Part shown: positions 33,104-40,787 of the stretch, one piece after another
Position numbering within the stretch: position 1 is the stretch's first letter
How the letters are laid out: every line of letters starts with the position of its first letter
DNA from: Streptomyces seoulensis
GTDB taxonomy: Bacteria > Actinomycetota > Actinomycetes > Streptomycetales > Streptomycetaceae
Direction: 5' to 3'
Assembly (NCBI GenBank): GCA_013364255.1
Contig: CP054936.1
Location: forward strand, 2,386,853-2,450,852
DNA: 64,000 bases
The notes under the pieces: generated by a model
The model's input: only the letters and a program-made list of their open reading frames with translations
Databases searched by the model: none
Told to the model about the DNA's origin: nothing
Translations under genes and position numbers: made by a program

Positions 33104-33684
33104 GCCGCCGCCCCCCGGTCTGCCGTGGTCTGCGCGGCCGGGGCGGTGCGCGCTCCGGCCGCCCTGGCGACCGCCTGGGTGATCGCGACGTAGGCGCCGC
33201 AGCGGCAGAGGTTGCCGCTCATCCGCTCCCGGATCTCGTCGGGGGTCAGGGGCGGCGGGCCCGCTTCGGGGCGTACGTCGTCGGTGGCGGCGCTCGGCCA
33301 GCCGGCCGCGTGTTCCTCGATCACGGCGATGGCGGAGCAGATCTGTCCGGGCGTGCAGTAACCGCACTGGTAGCCGTCGAGGTCGAGGAAGGCCTGCTGC
33401 ACCGGGTGCAGTCGCTCGCCTTCGGCGACGCCCTCGATGGTGGTGATCTCACGGCCCTCCGCCGCCACCGCGAACTGCAGGCAGGCCACGGTGCGGCGGC
33501 CGTCGACCAGGACGGTGCAGGCGCCGCACTGCCCCTGGTCGCAGCCCTTCTTGGTGCCGGTGAGGTCCAGTCGCTCACGGAGAGCGTCGAGCAGGGTGGT
33601 GCGGTGGTCGACCGACAGCGCGTGCTTCTCGCCGTTGACGTTCAAGGTGATGCCGCTGTGCGTGGGCGACGGGACTGGATCCAT
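33100..33684 (-). CDS. Molybdenum hydroxylase [2Fe-2S] subunit, PaoA-like
   Basis: A 194-residue subunit with two [2Fe-2S] domains. Cys48, Cys53, Cys56 and Cys68 (GCDQGQCGACTVLVDG, TVAC) form the plant-ferredoxin-type cluster. Cys107, Cys110, Cys160 and Cys162 (CGYC, LCRC) form the second. The ATG at 33682-33684 has only a weak AAGAAG site. It is the first gene of the operon. Unlike E. coli PaoA it has no twin-arginine signal, so the complex should be cytoplasmic. A repeated palindrome 181-229 bases upstream of the start probably binds the divergent TetR protein. Confidence 0.93.
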   Translation of the reverse strand: MDPVPSPTHSGITLNVNGEKHALSVDHRTTLLDALRERLDLTGTKKGCDQGQCGACTVLVDGRRTVACLQFAVAAEGREITTIEGVAEGERLHPVQQAFLDLDGYQCGYCTPGQICSAIAVIEEHAAGWPSAATDDVRPEAGPPPLTPDEIRERMSGNLCRCGAYVAITQAVARAAGARTAPAAQTTADRGAAA

Positions 33685-33864
33685 GATCAGCTTCTTTCGC
33701 GTATCCGGAAGATGCGTCGGAGGGAGACTGCCGACGGACGGACCATTCGGAAGAGGAGCGGAACGGAGAAGTAGAAGGACAGGAGTCGGAAAGCCTGACG
33801 TGGGAGACGTGGGAGGGGCACCGCGGATGGCGGGAAAGCGCTGCCCACCACTATGGTGGAGATG

Positions 33865-33913
33865 AAGCGGACAACTGTCCGCTATCGGAAAACTAGCGGA
33901 CAGTTGTCCGCTT
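33865..33913. promoter_or_regulatory. Duplicated TetR operator between the hydroxylase operon and its regulator
   Basis: Each site contains GCGGACA-N2-TGTCCGC. The first 20 bases (33865-33884) are repeated as an exact reverse complement at 33894-33913, separated by the 9 bases TCGGAAAAC. Two dyads on a 29-base period and a larger dyad thus nest together. They lie 41 bases before the TetR start and 181 bases before the FeS-subunit start. Confidence 0.8.
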
Positions 33914-33954
33914 AGCAAGACCGGGTACGGCATCGCCACCCGCGAGGAGGACGA

Positions 33955-34614
33955 GTGCGGCAGGAGAAGGACGCACCCAAACGCTCGGACGCGCAGCGCA
34001 ACCGCGAGAGCATCCTGGAAGCGGCGGTGACGGAACTGACCCGCTGCGCCGACGTCCCGCTCAGTCTGATCGCCAAGAAGGCCGGGGTCGGACAGGCCAC
34101 CTTCTACCGTAACTTCCCCAGCCGCGAGGCACTCGTCCTGGAGGTCTACCGCCACGAGATGCGGCACGTCGCCGACAGCGCCGTCCAGCTGCTGGCGAGC
34201 CTGGAACCCGATCTGGCGCTGCGGGAGTGGATGGACCGCCTGGCCGGGTTCGCCATGACCAAGGCGGGACTGGCGGAGGCGATCCGCCAGGCGACCAGCG
34301 CCCCCGGCAGCCCGGCGAAACCGGGGAACAGACCGGTGAACGAGGCGGCCGAACTCCTGCTCCGCGCGGGCGAGGAGGCCGGCACGGTGCGGCCGGGCGT
34401 GAGCGGCGACGACTTCCTGCTCGCCATCGCCGGCCTGTGGCAGCTCGATCCGCACGGCGACTGGCAGCCACGCGCCGCCCGCCTGCTGGACCTCGTCATG
34501 GACGGTCTGCGCGCCGGAGCGCCCGCGCCCCGCTCCCCCGGCACGGGTGAGCGCCCGCCGTCGGACCCACCCGCCGCGCGAGCGCCCGCGCCCAGGACCG
34601 CGCGGACCGACTGA
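33955..34614 (+). CDS. TetR-family regulator of the molybdenum hydroxylase operon
   Basis: A 219-residue regulator. GTG at 33955 follows GAGGAGG by 4 bases. The HTH is at about residues 15-62, with SLIAKKAGVGQATFYRNFPSREALV. The C-terminal half resembles the SbtR-like TetR group (VNEAAELLLRAGEEAGTVRPGV, FLLAIAGLWQLD). The tail after residue 190 is Pro/Ala-rich. It is divergent from the FeS-FAD-Mo-XdhC operon with the paired palindromes between, so it probably represses that operon and itself until a substrate is present. Confidence 0.9.
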   Translation: MRQEKDAPKRSDAQRNRESILEAAVTELTRCADVPLSLIAKKAGVGQATFYRNFPSREALVLEVYRHEMRHVADSAVQLLASLEPDLALREWMDRLAGFAMTKAGLAEAIRQATSAPGSPAKPGNRPVNEAAELLLRAGEEAGTVRPGVSGDDFLLAIAGLWQLDPHGDWQPRAARLLDLVMDGLRAGAPAPRSPGTGERPPSDPPAARAPAPRTARTD

Positions 34615-34655
34615 CCAGGGTTCATCCGAACACCTGGACATCGGAACATGTAGAC

Positions 34656-34735
34656 GATTCCGACGGATTGGTTCCAGCGGATTGATTTCGGCGGGTTGAT
34701 TTCGGCGGGTTGATTTCGGCGGGTTGAGGGGGCGG
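34656..34735. repeat. 14-base tandem repeat before the patatin gene
   Basis: A 14-base unit runs about six times. Three exact copies of TTGATTTCGGCGGG occupy 34682-34723; more degenerate copies precede (GATTGGTTCCAGCG type) and a partial copy follows. It ends just before the patatin ATG at 34738. There is no protein in it. It may carry regulator sites or simply be a slippage array. Confidence 0.75.
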
Positions 34736-34737
34736 AC

Positions 34738-35580
34738 ATGACCGAGGCGTTGGTGCTGGGCGGTGGCGGTGTCGGAGGCATCGCCTGGATGACCGGGCTG
34801 CTGACGGGGCTCGCGGACGCGGGCCGGGACGTGACGGGGGCCGATCTGATCGTCGGGACCTCCGCCGGGTCGACCGTCGCCGCCCAACTCGGCAGCGGGC
34901 TGTCCCTGGAGAAGCTGTACGCCCGGCAGGTCGAGCCCTTGATGCAGGCCGCCGAGATCATGGCGGAGATGGATCTGGAGGCCTTCGCGGCCGAGCTGGG
35001 CGCCCTGCCGGCCGACGGCTCCGACATCTTGGAGCTGCGGCGGGCCGTCGGCGACCTGGCGCTGCGCGCCAGGACCGTGCCGGAGGCGGAGCGGCGGGCG
35101 GTGATCGAAGCGCGGCTGCCGCGACACGAATGGCCCACGCGCCCGACGCGGATCGTGGCGGTGGACGCCGTAAGCGGTCGGCCCCGGGTGTTCGACAACG
35201 CCTCGGGCGTCAGTCTGGTGGACGCCGTGGCCGCGAGCTGCGCGGTTCCGGGCGTCTGGCCGCCCGTGACGATCGAGGGCCGCCGGTACGTCGACGGCGG
35301 CGTACGGTCCATCGCCAACGCCGACTACGCCGCCGGCGCCTCGCGCGTCCTGCTGCTCGTGCCGATGGGGGCCGTGGAACCGTTCCCGAGCGACACGCCT
35401 CTGGAGCAGACCGTGGCGCGGCTGCGCGCGGAGGGCGCCGAGGTGACGGTGATCGAACCGGACGAGGCGTCGAAGACCGCGATCGGCCCCAACGCGCTCG
35501 ACCCGGCCACCCGCGGCCCGGCCGCCGAAGCCGGGCGCGCACAGGGACGCGCGCTGACGATCGAGTGGGTCAGCGGCTGA
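34738..35580 (+). CDS. Patatin-like phospholipase
   Basis: A 280-residue hydrolase of the patatin/RssA group, acting on acyl esters of lipids. The oxyanion loop GGGGVGGIAWMTG (8-20), nucleophile motif GTSAG with Ser42, and the Asp of the dyad in YVDGGVRS (Asp186) are all present, so activity is expected. No signal peptide, so it is cytoplasmic or peripheral. The ATG at 34738 follows GGGGGCGG. A 14-base tandem repeat sits immediately upstream. The preceding TetR gene is on the same strand, 123 bases away. Confidence 0.88.
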   Translation: MTEALVLGGGGVGGIAWMTGLLTGLADAGRDVTGADLIVGTSAGSTVAAQLGSGLSLEKLYARQVEPLMQAAEIMAEMDLEAFAAELGALPADGSDILELRRAVGDLALRARTVPEAERRAVIEARLPRHEWPTRPTRIVAVDAVSGRPRVFDNASGVSLVDAVAASCAVPGVWPPVTIEGRRYVDGGVRSIANADYAAGASRVLLLVPMGAVEPFPSDTPLEQTVARLRAEGAEVTVIEPDEASKTAIGPNALDPATRGPAAEAGRAQGRALTIEWVSG

Positions 35581-35843
35581 GGAAGCACGCGTACGGGGGG
35601 GCGAACGCCGACCGCGCCGAATCCTTCCGCGACCGTGCGTGCGAACGGGCGCCGGACGTCTCGGAGCGCCCCGCGCTCGACCGCACCACTCCCGTCGACC
35701 GAGCATGAGGGCGCGTCCGCGTCCGCATCGTCGTCCGGGCGGGCTCGCCGAGGTGATCCGGGCGTGGTCCGACCGGGTACCCGGCGAGCGGTGGAGTGCT
35801 CCGCCATGGAGCATGGAGCCGAGCGACCCGGGGAGTGATGCCC

Positions 35844-36518
35844 ATGTTGTCCGAAACGGTGTCGATGCCCGCCGACCGTGTGACGCTCGAGGGTGACCTC
35901 TCCGTTCCCGCGTCGGCCCAGGCTGTGGTGCTGATCCCGCACGATGTCGACACGTCCCGCCGGGACCCGCACAGCCAGGCGATCGCCACCCGGCTGCGCG
36001 CGGCCGGGTGGGGGACCCTGATGGTGGATCTCCTCAGCGCGAGGGAGGACCGCAGGGCCACGGAGCGGGGGGAGCAGCTCTTCGACACGGGACTGCTGGC
36101 CCGCCGGCTGGTGGCCGCGGTCGACTGGGTCGGGGCGCAGCCCGGCACCCGGACGCTGCCGGTCGTCCTGTTCGGATGCGGCACCCAGGCGGCCAGCGTG
36201 CTGGAAGCCGCCGCCGAACTGCCCGGCCGGGTGCTGACGGTGGTGCTGTGGGGCGGACTGCCCGATCCGGCGACCGACACGGTCCGGCGCCTCGAGGTGC
36301 CGGTGCTGTTCATCGCCGGCGGCCGGGAGCCGGGGGTGCTGAGGCTGACCGAGAGGGCGGCCCGGCGTCTGCACGCCCCGCACTCGGTCCGTGTGGTGCC
36401 CGAGGCCACCCATCTCTTCGAGGGCCGGGACGCGCTCGACCAGGTCACCGACATCGCCGGTGAGTGGTGCGCCGAGCGGCTGCGGTCGGCGCGCGAGACC
36501 GCCCGGCCGCGGTGGTGA
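35844..36518 (+). CDS. Dienelactone-hydrolase-like protein with degenerate nucleophile elbow
   Basis: A 224-residue alpha/beta-hydrolase-fold protein. ATG 35844 lies 8 bases after GGGGAG; an in-frame ATG at 35838 is too close to it. The family layout is recognisable: AQAVVLIPHDVDTSRRDPHSQ, WGTLMVDLLSAREDRR, LARRLVAAVDWV, PVLFIAGGREPGVL, EATHLFEG with the catalytic-type His. Relatives read FGASTGAAAAL at the nucleophile elbow; here it is FGCGTQAASVL, so the Ser position is Gly113, with Cys112 beside it. The oxyanion segment is HDVDTS rather than HGSGSS. Loss of activity or a changed mechanism is likely. A universal stress protein gene follows 45 bases later, probably in the same operon. Confidence 0.75.
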   Translation: MLSETVSMPADRVTLEGDLSVPASAQAVVLIPHDVDTSRRDPHSQAIATRLRAAGWGTLMVDLLSAREDRRATERGEQLFDTGLLARRLVAAVDWVGAQPGTRTLPVVLFGCGTQAASVLEAAAELPGRVLTVVLWGGLPDPATDTVRRLEVPVLFIAGGREPGVLRLTERAARRLHAPHSVRVVPEATHLFEGRDALDQVTDIAGEWCAERLRSARETARPRW

Positions 36519-36563
36519 CCGCCGCTACGCCCGCGGCCCCGCTTCTACGGTCCTGGAGGAACG

Positions 36564-37436
36564 ATGACTGACGACCACCGTGGCCCGGTTCTCGTGGCGA
36601 TCGACGACTCGGCGCACTCCCGGCTCGCCGTGGACTGGGCGGCCACGGAGGCATCGGTGCGCGGAACGACGCTGCGGCTCGCCCATTCCGTGGGTCCCGG
36701 TCCGGAGATCGGGTACGACGAGACCGGCGCCGGCCTCACGGAGCAGGTCTTCGAAGCGGCCACCGGGATGCTGGAGGACGCCCGCGGCCGGATCGCCGCC
36801 GCCCATCCCCGTCTGCCGGTGGACACGGTCCTCGTCCACGGCCGTCCGGCGGAGGCCGTCCTCGACGCGGTCGCGGACGCGGACGCCGAGGTGGTCGTCC
36901 TCGGCACCCATGGTCGCGGCGGCTTCGCCGGGCTGCTGCTGGGCTCGGTGAGCATGAAGGTGGCCGCGCACGCGAACCGGCCCGTAATGGTCGCCCGTGG
37001 CCAGGCGGAACGGGCCGTGGACGACGACATCGTGGTCGGCATCCGCGACGAGCGCGACGAGCCGGCCGTGCGGTTCGCCCTGGCCGAGGGCGACCGGCGC
37101 CGGGCCACGGTGCGCCTGGTCCACGCCTGGACGCCGCTGCGCGAGGCAGGGCTCATGGTGCCGCAGGTGGACCGGGTGGACGAGGAGCAGCACGGTCACG
37201 CGGAACTGCTGAGCCGTGTCGCCCGCAGCGCCGAGGACTTTCCCGGGGTGCGCGTGACGACCGAGCTGGCCGTGGGGTCGCCGGCCTCCGCGCTGGTGGA
37301 CGCCTCGCGCGAGGCTGGGCTCCTGGTGCTGCCGCGCCATCCGGCCGAGGGCGGCCTGGGGCTCCCGCTGGGCACGGTGACGCACGCCGTGCTGCACCAC
37401 GCGAGCTGTCCGGTCGCCATCGTGCCGGTGCGGTAG
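36564..37436 (+). CDS. Universal stress protein (two UspA domains)
   Basis: A 290-residue tandem UspA protein. ATG at 36564 follows GGAGG. Domain 1 (about 1-145) keeps the ATP-binding pattern G-x2-G-x9-G-S in GTHGRGGFAGLLLGSVSMK. Domain 2 (about 150-290) is degenerate, with PRHPAEGGLGLPLGTVTHAVLHHASCPVAIVPV. Such proteins accumulate under stress or hypoxia in actinobacteria. It probably shares an operon with the preceding dienelactone-hydrolase-like gene. It ends before a cluster of three strong hairpins. Confidence 0.92.
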   Translation: MTDDHRGPVLVAIDDSAHSRLAVDWAATEASVRGTTLRLAHSVGPGPEIGYDETGAGLTEQVFEAATGMLEDARGRIAAAHPRLPVDTVLVHGRPAEAVLDAVADADAEVVVLGTHGRGGFAGLLLGSVSMKVAAHANRPVMVARGQAERAVDDDIVVGIRDERDEPAVRFALAEGDRRRATVRLVHAWTPLREAGLMVPQVDRVDEEQHGHAELLSRVARSAEDFPGVRVTTELAVGSPASALVDASREAGLLVLPRHPAEGGLGLPLGTVTHAVLHHASCPVAIVPVR

Positions 37437-37458
37437 GCCCGCCCGCCCGTGCGGTGCC

Positions 37459-37599
37459 CTCCGCGGCGGCGGGCCCGCCGCCGCGGAGGCGGCGGGCCCG
37501 CCGGGGCGCTCGCGGGTGCGGAGCCACGTCCCGGGCGCCCGGGACGTGGTCGACGGGACGCCGGGTGGCGCACCGCTCAGTACGTCACCCGGCGTCCCG
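37459..37599. terminator. Cluster of three perfect palindromic hairpins between convergent genes
   Basis: A 30-base perfect palindrome (37459-37488, arms CTCCGCGGCGGCGGG) is followed by a 26-base perfect palindrome (37524-37549, arms CCACGTCCCGGGC). Then comes a stem with 14-base perfect arms (CGGGACGCCGGGTG at 37554-37567, complement at 37586-37599). They separate the universal stress gene (rightward) from the GH3 gene (leftward) and should end transcription from both sides. Confidence 0.8.
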
Positions 37600-37612
37600 T
37601 TGAGGGTGCCGC

Positions 37613-38914
37613 TCAGCCGCAGTTCAAGAGGCCCGCTGCGCGCTTGGCGTCGAGTATCCGGCGCACGCTCGCGTCGACCTTGGCCCGGAACGAGGCGTCC
37701 TTACCCATCCGGGCCTGGAGGGCCCGCGCCATCGCCGGCACGGTGTTCGGCTGCACCGTCAGGACCACGTCCCCGCCCGCCGCGACGAAGTCGACGGCCC
37801 GCTGAGCGGGGGTGAAGGACCGTACCGCGACCGCGTTGCCGAGGTCGTCCGAGATGACCACGCCCTTGAAGCCGAACTGGCCGCGCAGCAGATGGTCGAT
37901 GACCGTCGGCGAGAAGGCCGCCAGATGCTTGGGGTCGATCTTGGTGTAGGTGGCCGACGAGATCATGACGAAGGGCGCTCCGGCCTGGATCCCAGCCCGG
38001 AAGGGCGCGAGGGAGGAACTGGAGGCGGTCGTCACCGAGTCCACGACATTGGCGGTGGTGTCGGTGTTGCCGATCACCTGGCCGAGGCCGGGGAAGTGCT
38101 TGTACGTGGTCAGCACGCCGGACTGCGCGAAGCCGGCGGCGAAGGCGCCGGCGTGCGAGGTCACGGTGGCCGGGGTGTGGCCGTACTCCCGCTGGAAGGA
38201 GCCGATGGGGACGTTGCGGGCGCCCAGGGCGGTGGGGACCACGTCGGCGACCGGCGCCAGATTGAGGTTGAGCCCGGCCGCCTTGAGTTCCTTGGCCCAG
38301 CCGGCGGCCCGGGCCCGTAGCGTCGCGGTCGACCAACTGCCCTGGGTCAGGCCGCTGGGCATGGCCGAGAAGCCGGGGCCGTTGAGCACCTGCACCCGGC
38401 CGCCTTCCTGGTCGGTGGAGACCAGGAGGCCGACCTGCCGGCCGCCGACCCGGTCCGCCTGGCCCCGGAAGCCGTCGACGGCCTTCCGGGTGGCCGCCGT
38501 ACCGGCGGTGCTGCGGCCGGTCAGCATGACGGACCCGACGTGGTTGTCGCGCAGGACGCGCAGTTGGGCCTGGTCGGGGTGGGCCGCGGAGACCCCTCCC
38601 ATGATCAGTTGGCCCGCTCGTTGCGCGGTGGTCATGCCGGACAGGTACCGGTCGGTGCAGGTGGCGGCGGACACCGACGCGCTGGTGGTGGCCGGAGCGG
38701 CGTCGGCGCTGGTGCGGCTGGGCGGTGCACTGGTGAGGCCCGGTTCTCGGCCGCCGTGACTGGCGGCCGGAGATCGGGGTGAGTCGGCCGTCGCCCCGGG
38801 GGTCGCCGTGCCACCGCAGCCGGTGACGGCGAGCGCCAGAGCGATCAGCGGGACCGCACCGCGTGCGGCGGTGCGACGACGGCTCCTGGACTGCTGCCGG
38901 ACGCGTATCGACAT
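37613..38914 (-). CDS. Glycoside hydrolase family 3 lipoprotein (NagZ-like)
   Basis: A 433-residue exported lipoprotein. The ATG at 38912-38914 follows GGGAGAAG. The signal peptide ends in a lipobox with Cys33 (LAVTGC); a Ser/Thr/Pro linker of about 60 residues follows. The GH3 barrel shows STDQEGGRVQ (about 166-175), LAPVADVV, KHFPGLG (about 268-274) and nucleophile SDDLG (about 350). NagZ-type beta-N-acetylglucosaminidases have KHFPGHG and a DSH acid/base loop; here these read KHFPGLG and TDTT, as in many actinobacterial relatives. Cell-wall muropeptide or chitin-derived sugars are possible substrates, but specificity is not fixed by sequence. Confidence 0.88.
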   Translation of the reverse strand: MSIRVRQQSRSRRRTAARGAVPLIALALAVTGCGGTATPGATADSPRSPAASHGGREPGLTSAPPSRTSADAAPATTSASVSAATCTDRYLSGMTTAQRAGQLIMGGVSAAHPDQAQLRVLRDNHVGSVMLTGRSTAGTAATRKAVDGFRGQADRVGGRQVGLLVSTDQEGGRVQVLNGPGFSAMPSGLTQGSWSTATLRARAAGWAKELKAAGLNLNLAPVADVVPTALGARNVPIGSFQREYGHTPATVTSHAGAFAAGFAQSGVLTTYKHFPGLGQVIGNTDTTANVVDSVTTASSSSLAPFRAGIQAGAPFVMISSATYTKIDPKHLAAFSPTVIDHLLRGQFGFKGVVISDDLGNAVAVRSFTPAQRAVDFVAAGGDVVLTVQPNTVPAMARALQARMGKDASFRAKVDASVRRILDAKRAAGLLNCG

Positions 38915-39100
38915 GCTTCTTCTCCCGGCCTGGACGAGTCGGGGCTGCCTCCGGCCGCGTGTGCGAAGCCGCTTCCGGCACGGCGAGCCCGGCTTGCTGC
39001 GTCCATCACACCGTACGTTGTCGGGCATTTGTTCGCCTCTCGGCGGGCGCGGAGCGCCCTTTCGGACTCCGGCCGGCTCCGGCGGCCCTTGCCGCCGGCC

Positions 39101-39538
39101 CTAGTTGCCGGGAGCAGCCCCGAGGAACGACAGCCGCACCTGGCGGTCGGGATTGTCCTTGTTGGTGTCGACCAGGCACACCGACTGCCAGGTGCCCAGT
39201 TCCAGACGGCCGCCGAGGACCGGGATCGTGGCGTGCGGCGGGACGATGGCGGGCAGGACGTGGTCGCGGCCGTGGCCCGGGCTGCCGTGGCGGTGCTGCC
39301 AGCGGTCGTCGGCGGGCAGCAGGGTGTGCAGTGCGGCGAGGAGGTCGTCGTCGCTGCCTGAGCCGGTCTCGATGACGGCGACTCCGGCGGTCGCGTGCGG
39401 CACGAACAGGTTCAGCAGGCCGTCCCGGCCGTCGGCGACCTCCCGCAGGAATGCCTCGCAGTCGCGGGTGAGGTCGACGACCCTCTCCCGCGATCCGGAG
39501 GCGACGTTCAGCACTCGGGTGGTGAAGGCATGTGACAT
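39101..39538 (-). CDS. YjbQ-family protein (UPF0047)
   Basis: A 145-residue single-domain protein. ATG at 39536-39538 gives MSHAFTTRVLNVASG. Conserved family residues are all present: FVPHATAGVAVIETG, the acidic DDDLLAALHTLLP stretch, the His-rich loop HRHGSPGHGRDHVLPAIVPPHATIPV, and LGTWQSVCLVDTN near the end. E. coli YjbQ has weak thiamine-phosphate-synthase activity in vivo, but the true role is uncertain. It diverges from an FAD oxidoreductase gene by 69 bases. Confidence 0.92.
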   Translation of the reverse strand: MSHAFTTRVLNVASGSRERVVDLTRDCEAFLREVADGRDGLLNLFVPHATAGVAVIETGSGSDDDLLAALHTLLPADDRWQHRHGSPGHGRDHVLPAIVPPHATIPVLGGRLELGTWQSVCLVDTNKDNPDRQVRLSFLGAAPGN

Positions 39539-39607
39539 GCCCCCATCCTCACCGATCCCCGCCGGTCGGCGGGGAAGATCCGTGACCGTGGCGCGGTTGA
39601 CAGCCGC

Positions 39608-40732
39608 GTGGACGCTGTGAACGAGGCCGATGGGCGCGTGGACGACGTGGACGACGTGCGCGAGGTCGCCGTGGTCGTCGTGGGGGCCGGGCAGGCCGGA
39701 CTGTCGAGCGCCTATCACCTGCTGCGCGCCGGTCTCCGGCCGGACGGCGACTTCGTCGTGCTCGATCACTCCCCCGGTCCGGGCGGCGCCTGGCAGTTCC
39801 GCTGGCCGTCGCTGACGTACGGCAAAGTGCACGGGATGCACTCGCTGCCGGGGATGGAGCTGACGGGCGCGGATCCCGCACGGCCGTCGGCGGACGTCAT
39901 CGCGGGCTACTTCGCCGCGTACGAACACGCCTTCGATCTGCGGGTGCGGCGGCCGGTGGACGTGCGCGCCGTGCGGGAAGGGGCTGCCGGGCGGCTGCTC
40001 GTGGAGACGTCGGCCGGCGTGTGGTCCACGCGGGCGCTGATCAACGCGACCGGCACCTGGGAGCGGCCGTTCTGGCCGCGCCTGCCCGGACAGGAGTCCT
40101 TCCGCGGCCGGCAGCTGCACACGGCCCAGTACGCAGGCCCTGAGGAGTTCGCCGGGCAGCGGGTGGTCGTGGTGGGCGGCGGCGCGTCCGGCACCCAGCA
40201 CCTGCTGGAGCTCGCGCCGTACGCGGCGGCCACCACCTGGGTGACCAGGCGTCCGCCGGTGTTCCGCGAGGGGCCGTTCGACCAGGAGGCGGGCCGGGCC
40301 GCCGTCGCCCTCGTCGAGGAGCGGGTGCGGGGTGGGCTGCCGCCCCGGAGCGTCGTCTCGGTCACCGGGCTGCCGCTGAACGACGCCGTCCGGCGGGGGC
40401 TGGCGGACGGGACCCTGGACCGGTGGCCCATGTTCGACCGGATCACTCCGGACGGCGTGGCGTGGCGGGACGGGCGGCATGTCGCCGCCGACGTCATCCT
40501 GTGGGCGACCGGGTTCCGGGCCGCGCTCGGCCATCTCGCGCCGCTCGGGCTGCGCGAGCCGGGCGGCGGCGTCCGCGTCGACGGCACGCGGGCGGTGGCC
40601 GACCCGCGGGTGCAGCTGGTGGGTTACGGACCGTCGGCGAGCACAGTCGGCGCGAACCGGGCCGGCCGCGCGGCCGTCCGGGACGTCCAGCGGCTGCTGG
40701 CCGGACACCCGGCCGACGCGGCGGCGGCCTGA
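39608..40732 (+). CDS. FAD-dependent NAD(P)-binding oxidoreductase (flavin-monooxygenase-like)
   Basis: About 374 residues. The FAD Rossmann motif VVVVGAGQAGLSSAYHLL follows a short acidic start. The second dinucleotide motif VVVVGGGASGTQHLLELAP is at about 187-205, and LINATGTWERPFWPRLPGQ resembles the ATG segment of flavin monooxygenases. ILWATGFRAAL lies near the C-terminus. The substrate is unknown. The start is uncertain: GTGs at 39608, 39617, 39638 and 39647 are in frame and none has a strong ribosome site. TTGACA at 39597-39602 could be the -35 of a promoter that would favour a later start. Confidence 0.82.
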   Translation: MDAVNEADGRVDDVDDVREVAVVVVGAGQAGLSSAYHLLRAGLRPDGDFVVLDHSPGPGGAWQFRWPSLTYGKVHGMHSLPGMELTGADPARPSADVIAGYFAAYEHAFDLRVRRPVDVRAVREGAAGRLLVETSAGVWSTRALINATGTWERPFWPRLPGQESFRGRQLHTAQYAGPEEFAGQRVVVVGGGASGTQHLLELAPYAAATTWVTRRPPVFREGPFDQEAGRAAVALVEERVRGGLPPRSVVSVTGLPLNDAVRRGLADGTLDRWPMFDRITPDGVAWRDGRHVAADVILWATGFRAALGHLAPLGLREPGGGVRVDGTRAVADPRVQLVGYGPSASTVGANRAGRAAVRDVQRLLAGHPADAAAA

Positions 40733-40787
40733 GACGGCGCCGGGGACGGACAGAGAAGCAGGGGTGTGTCGGGCCGGGCGGCCGGGG

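Noticed and set aside
33100..35814. 904-residue leftward frame joining the FeS subunit to upstream sequence
   Set aside because: Only the last 194 codons are a real protein; the upstream part runs antisense through the TetR and patatin genes and across the operator.
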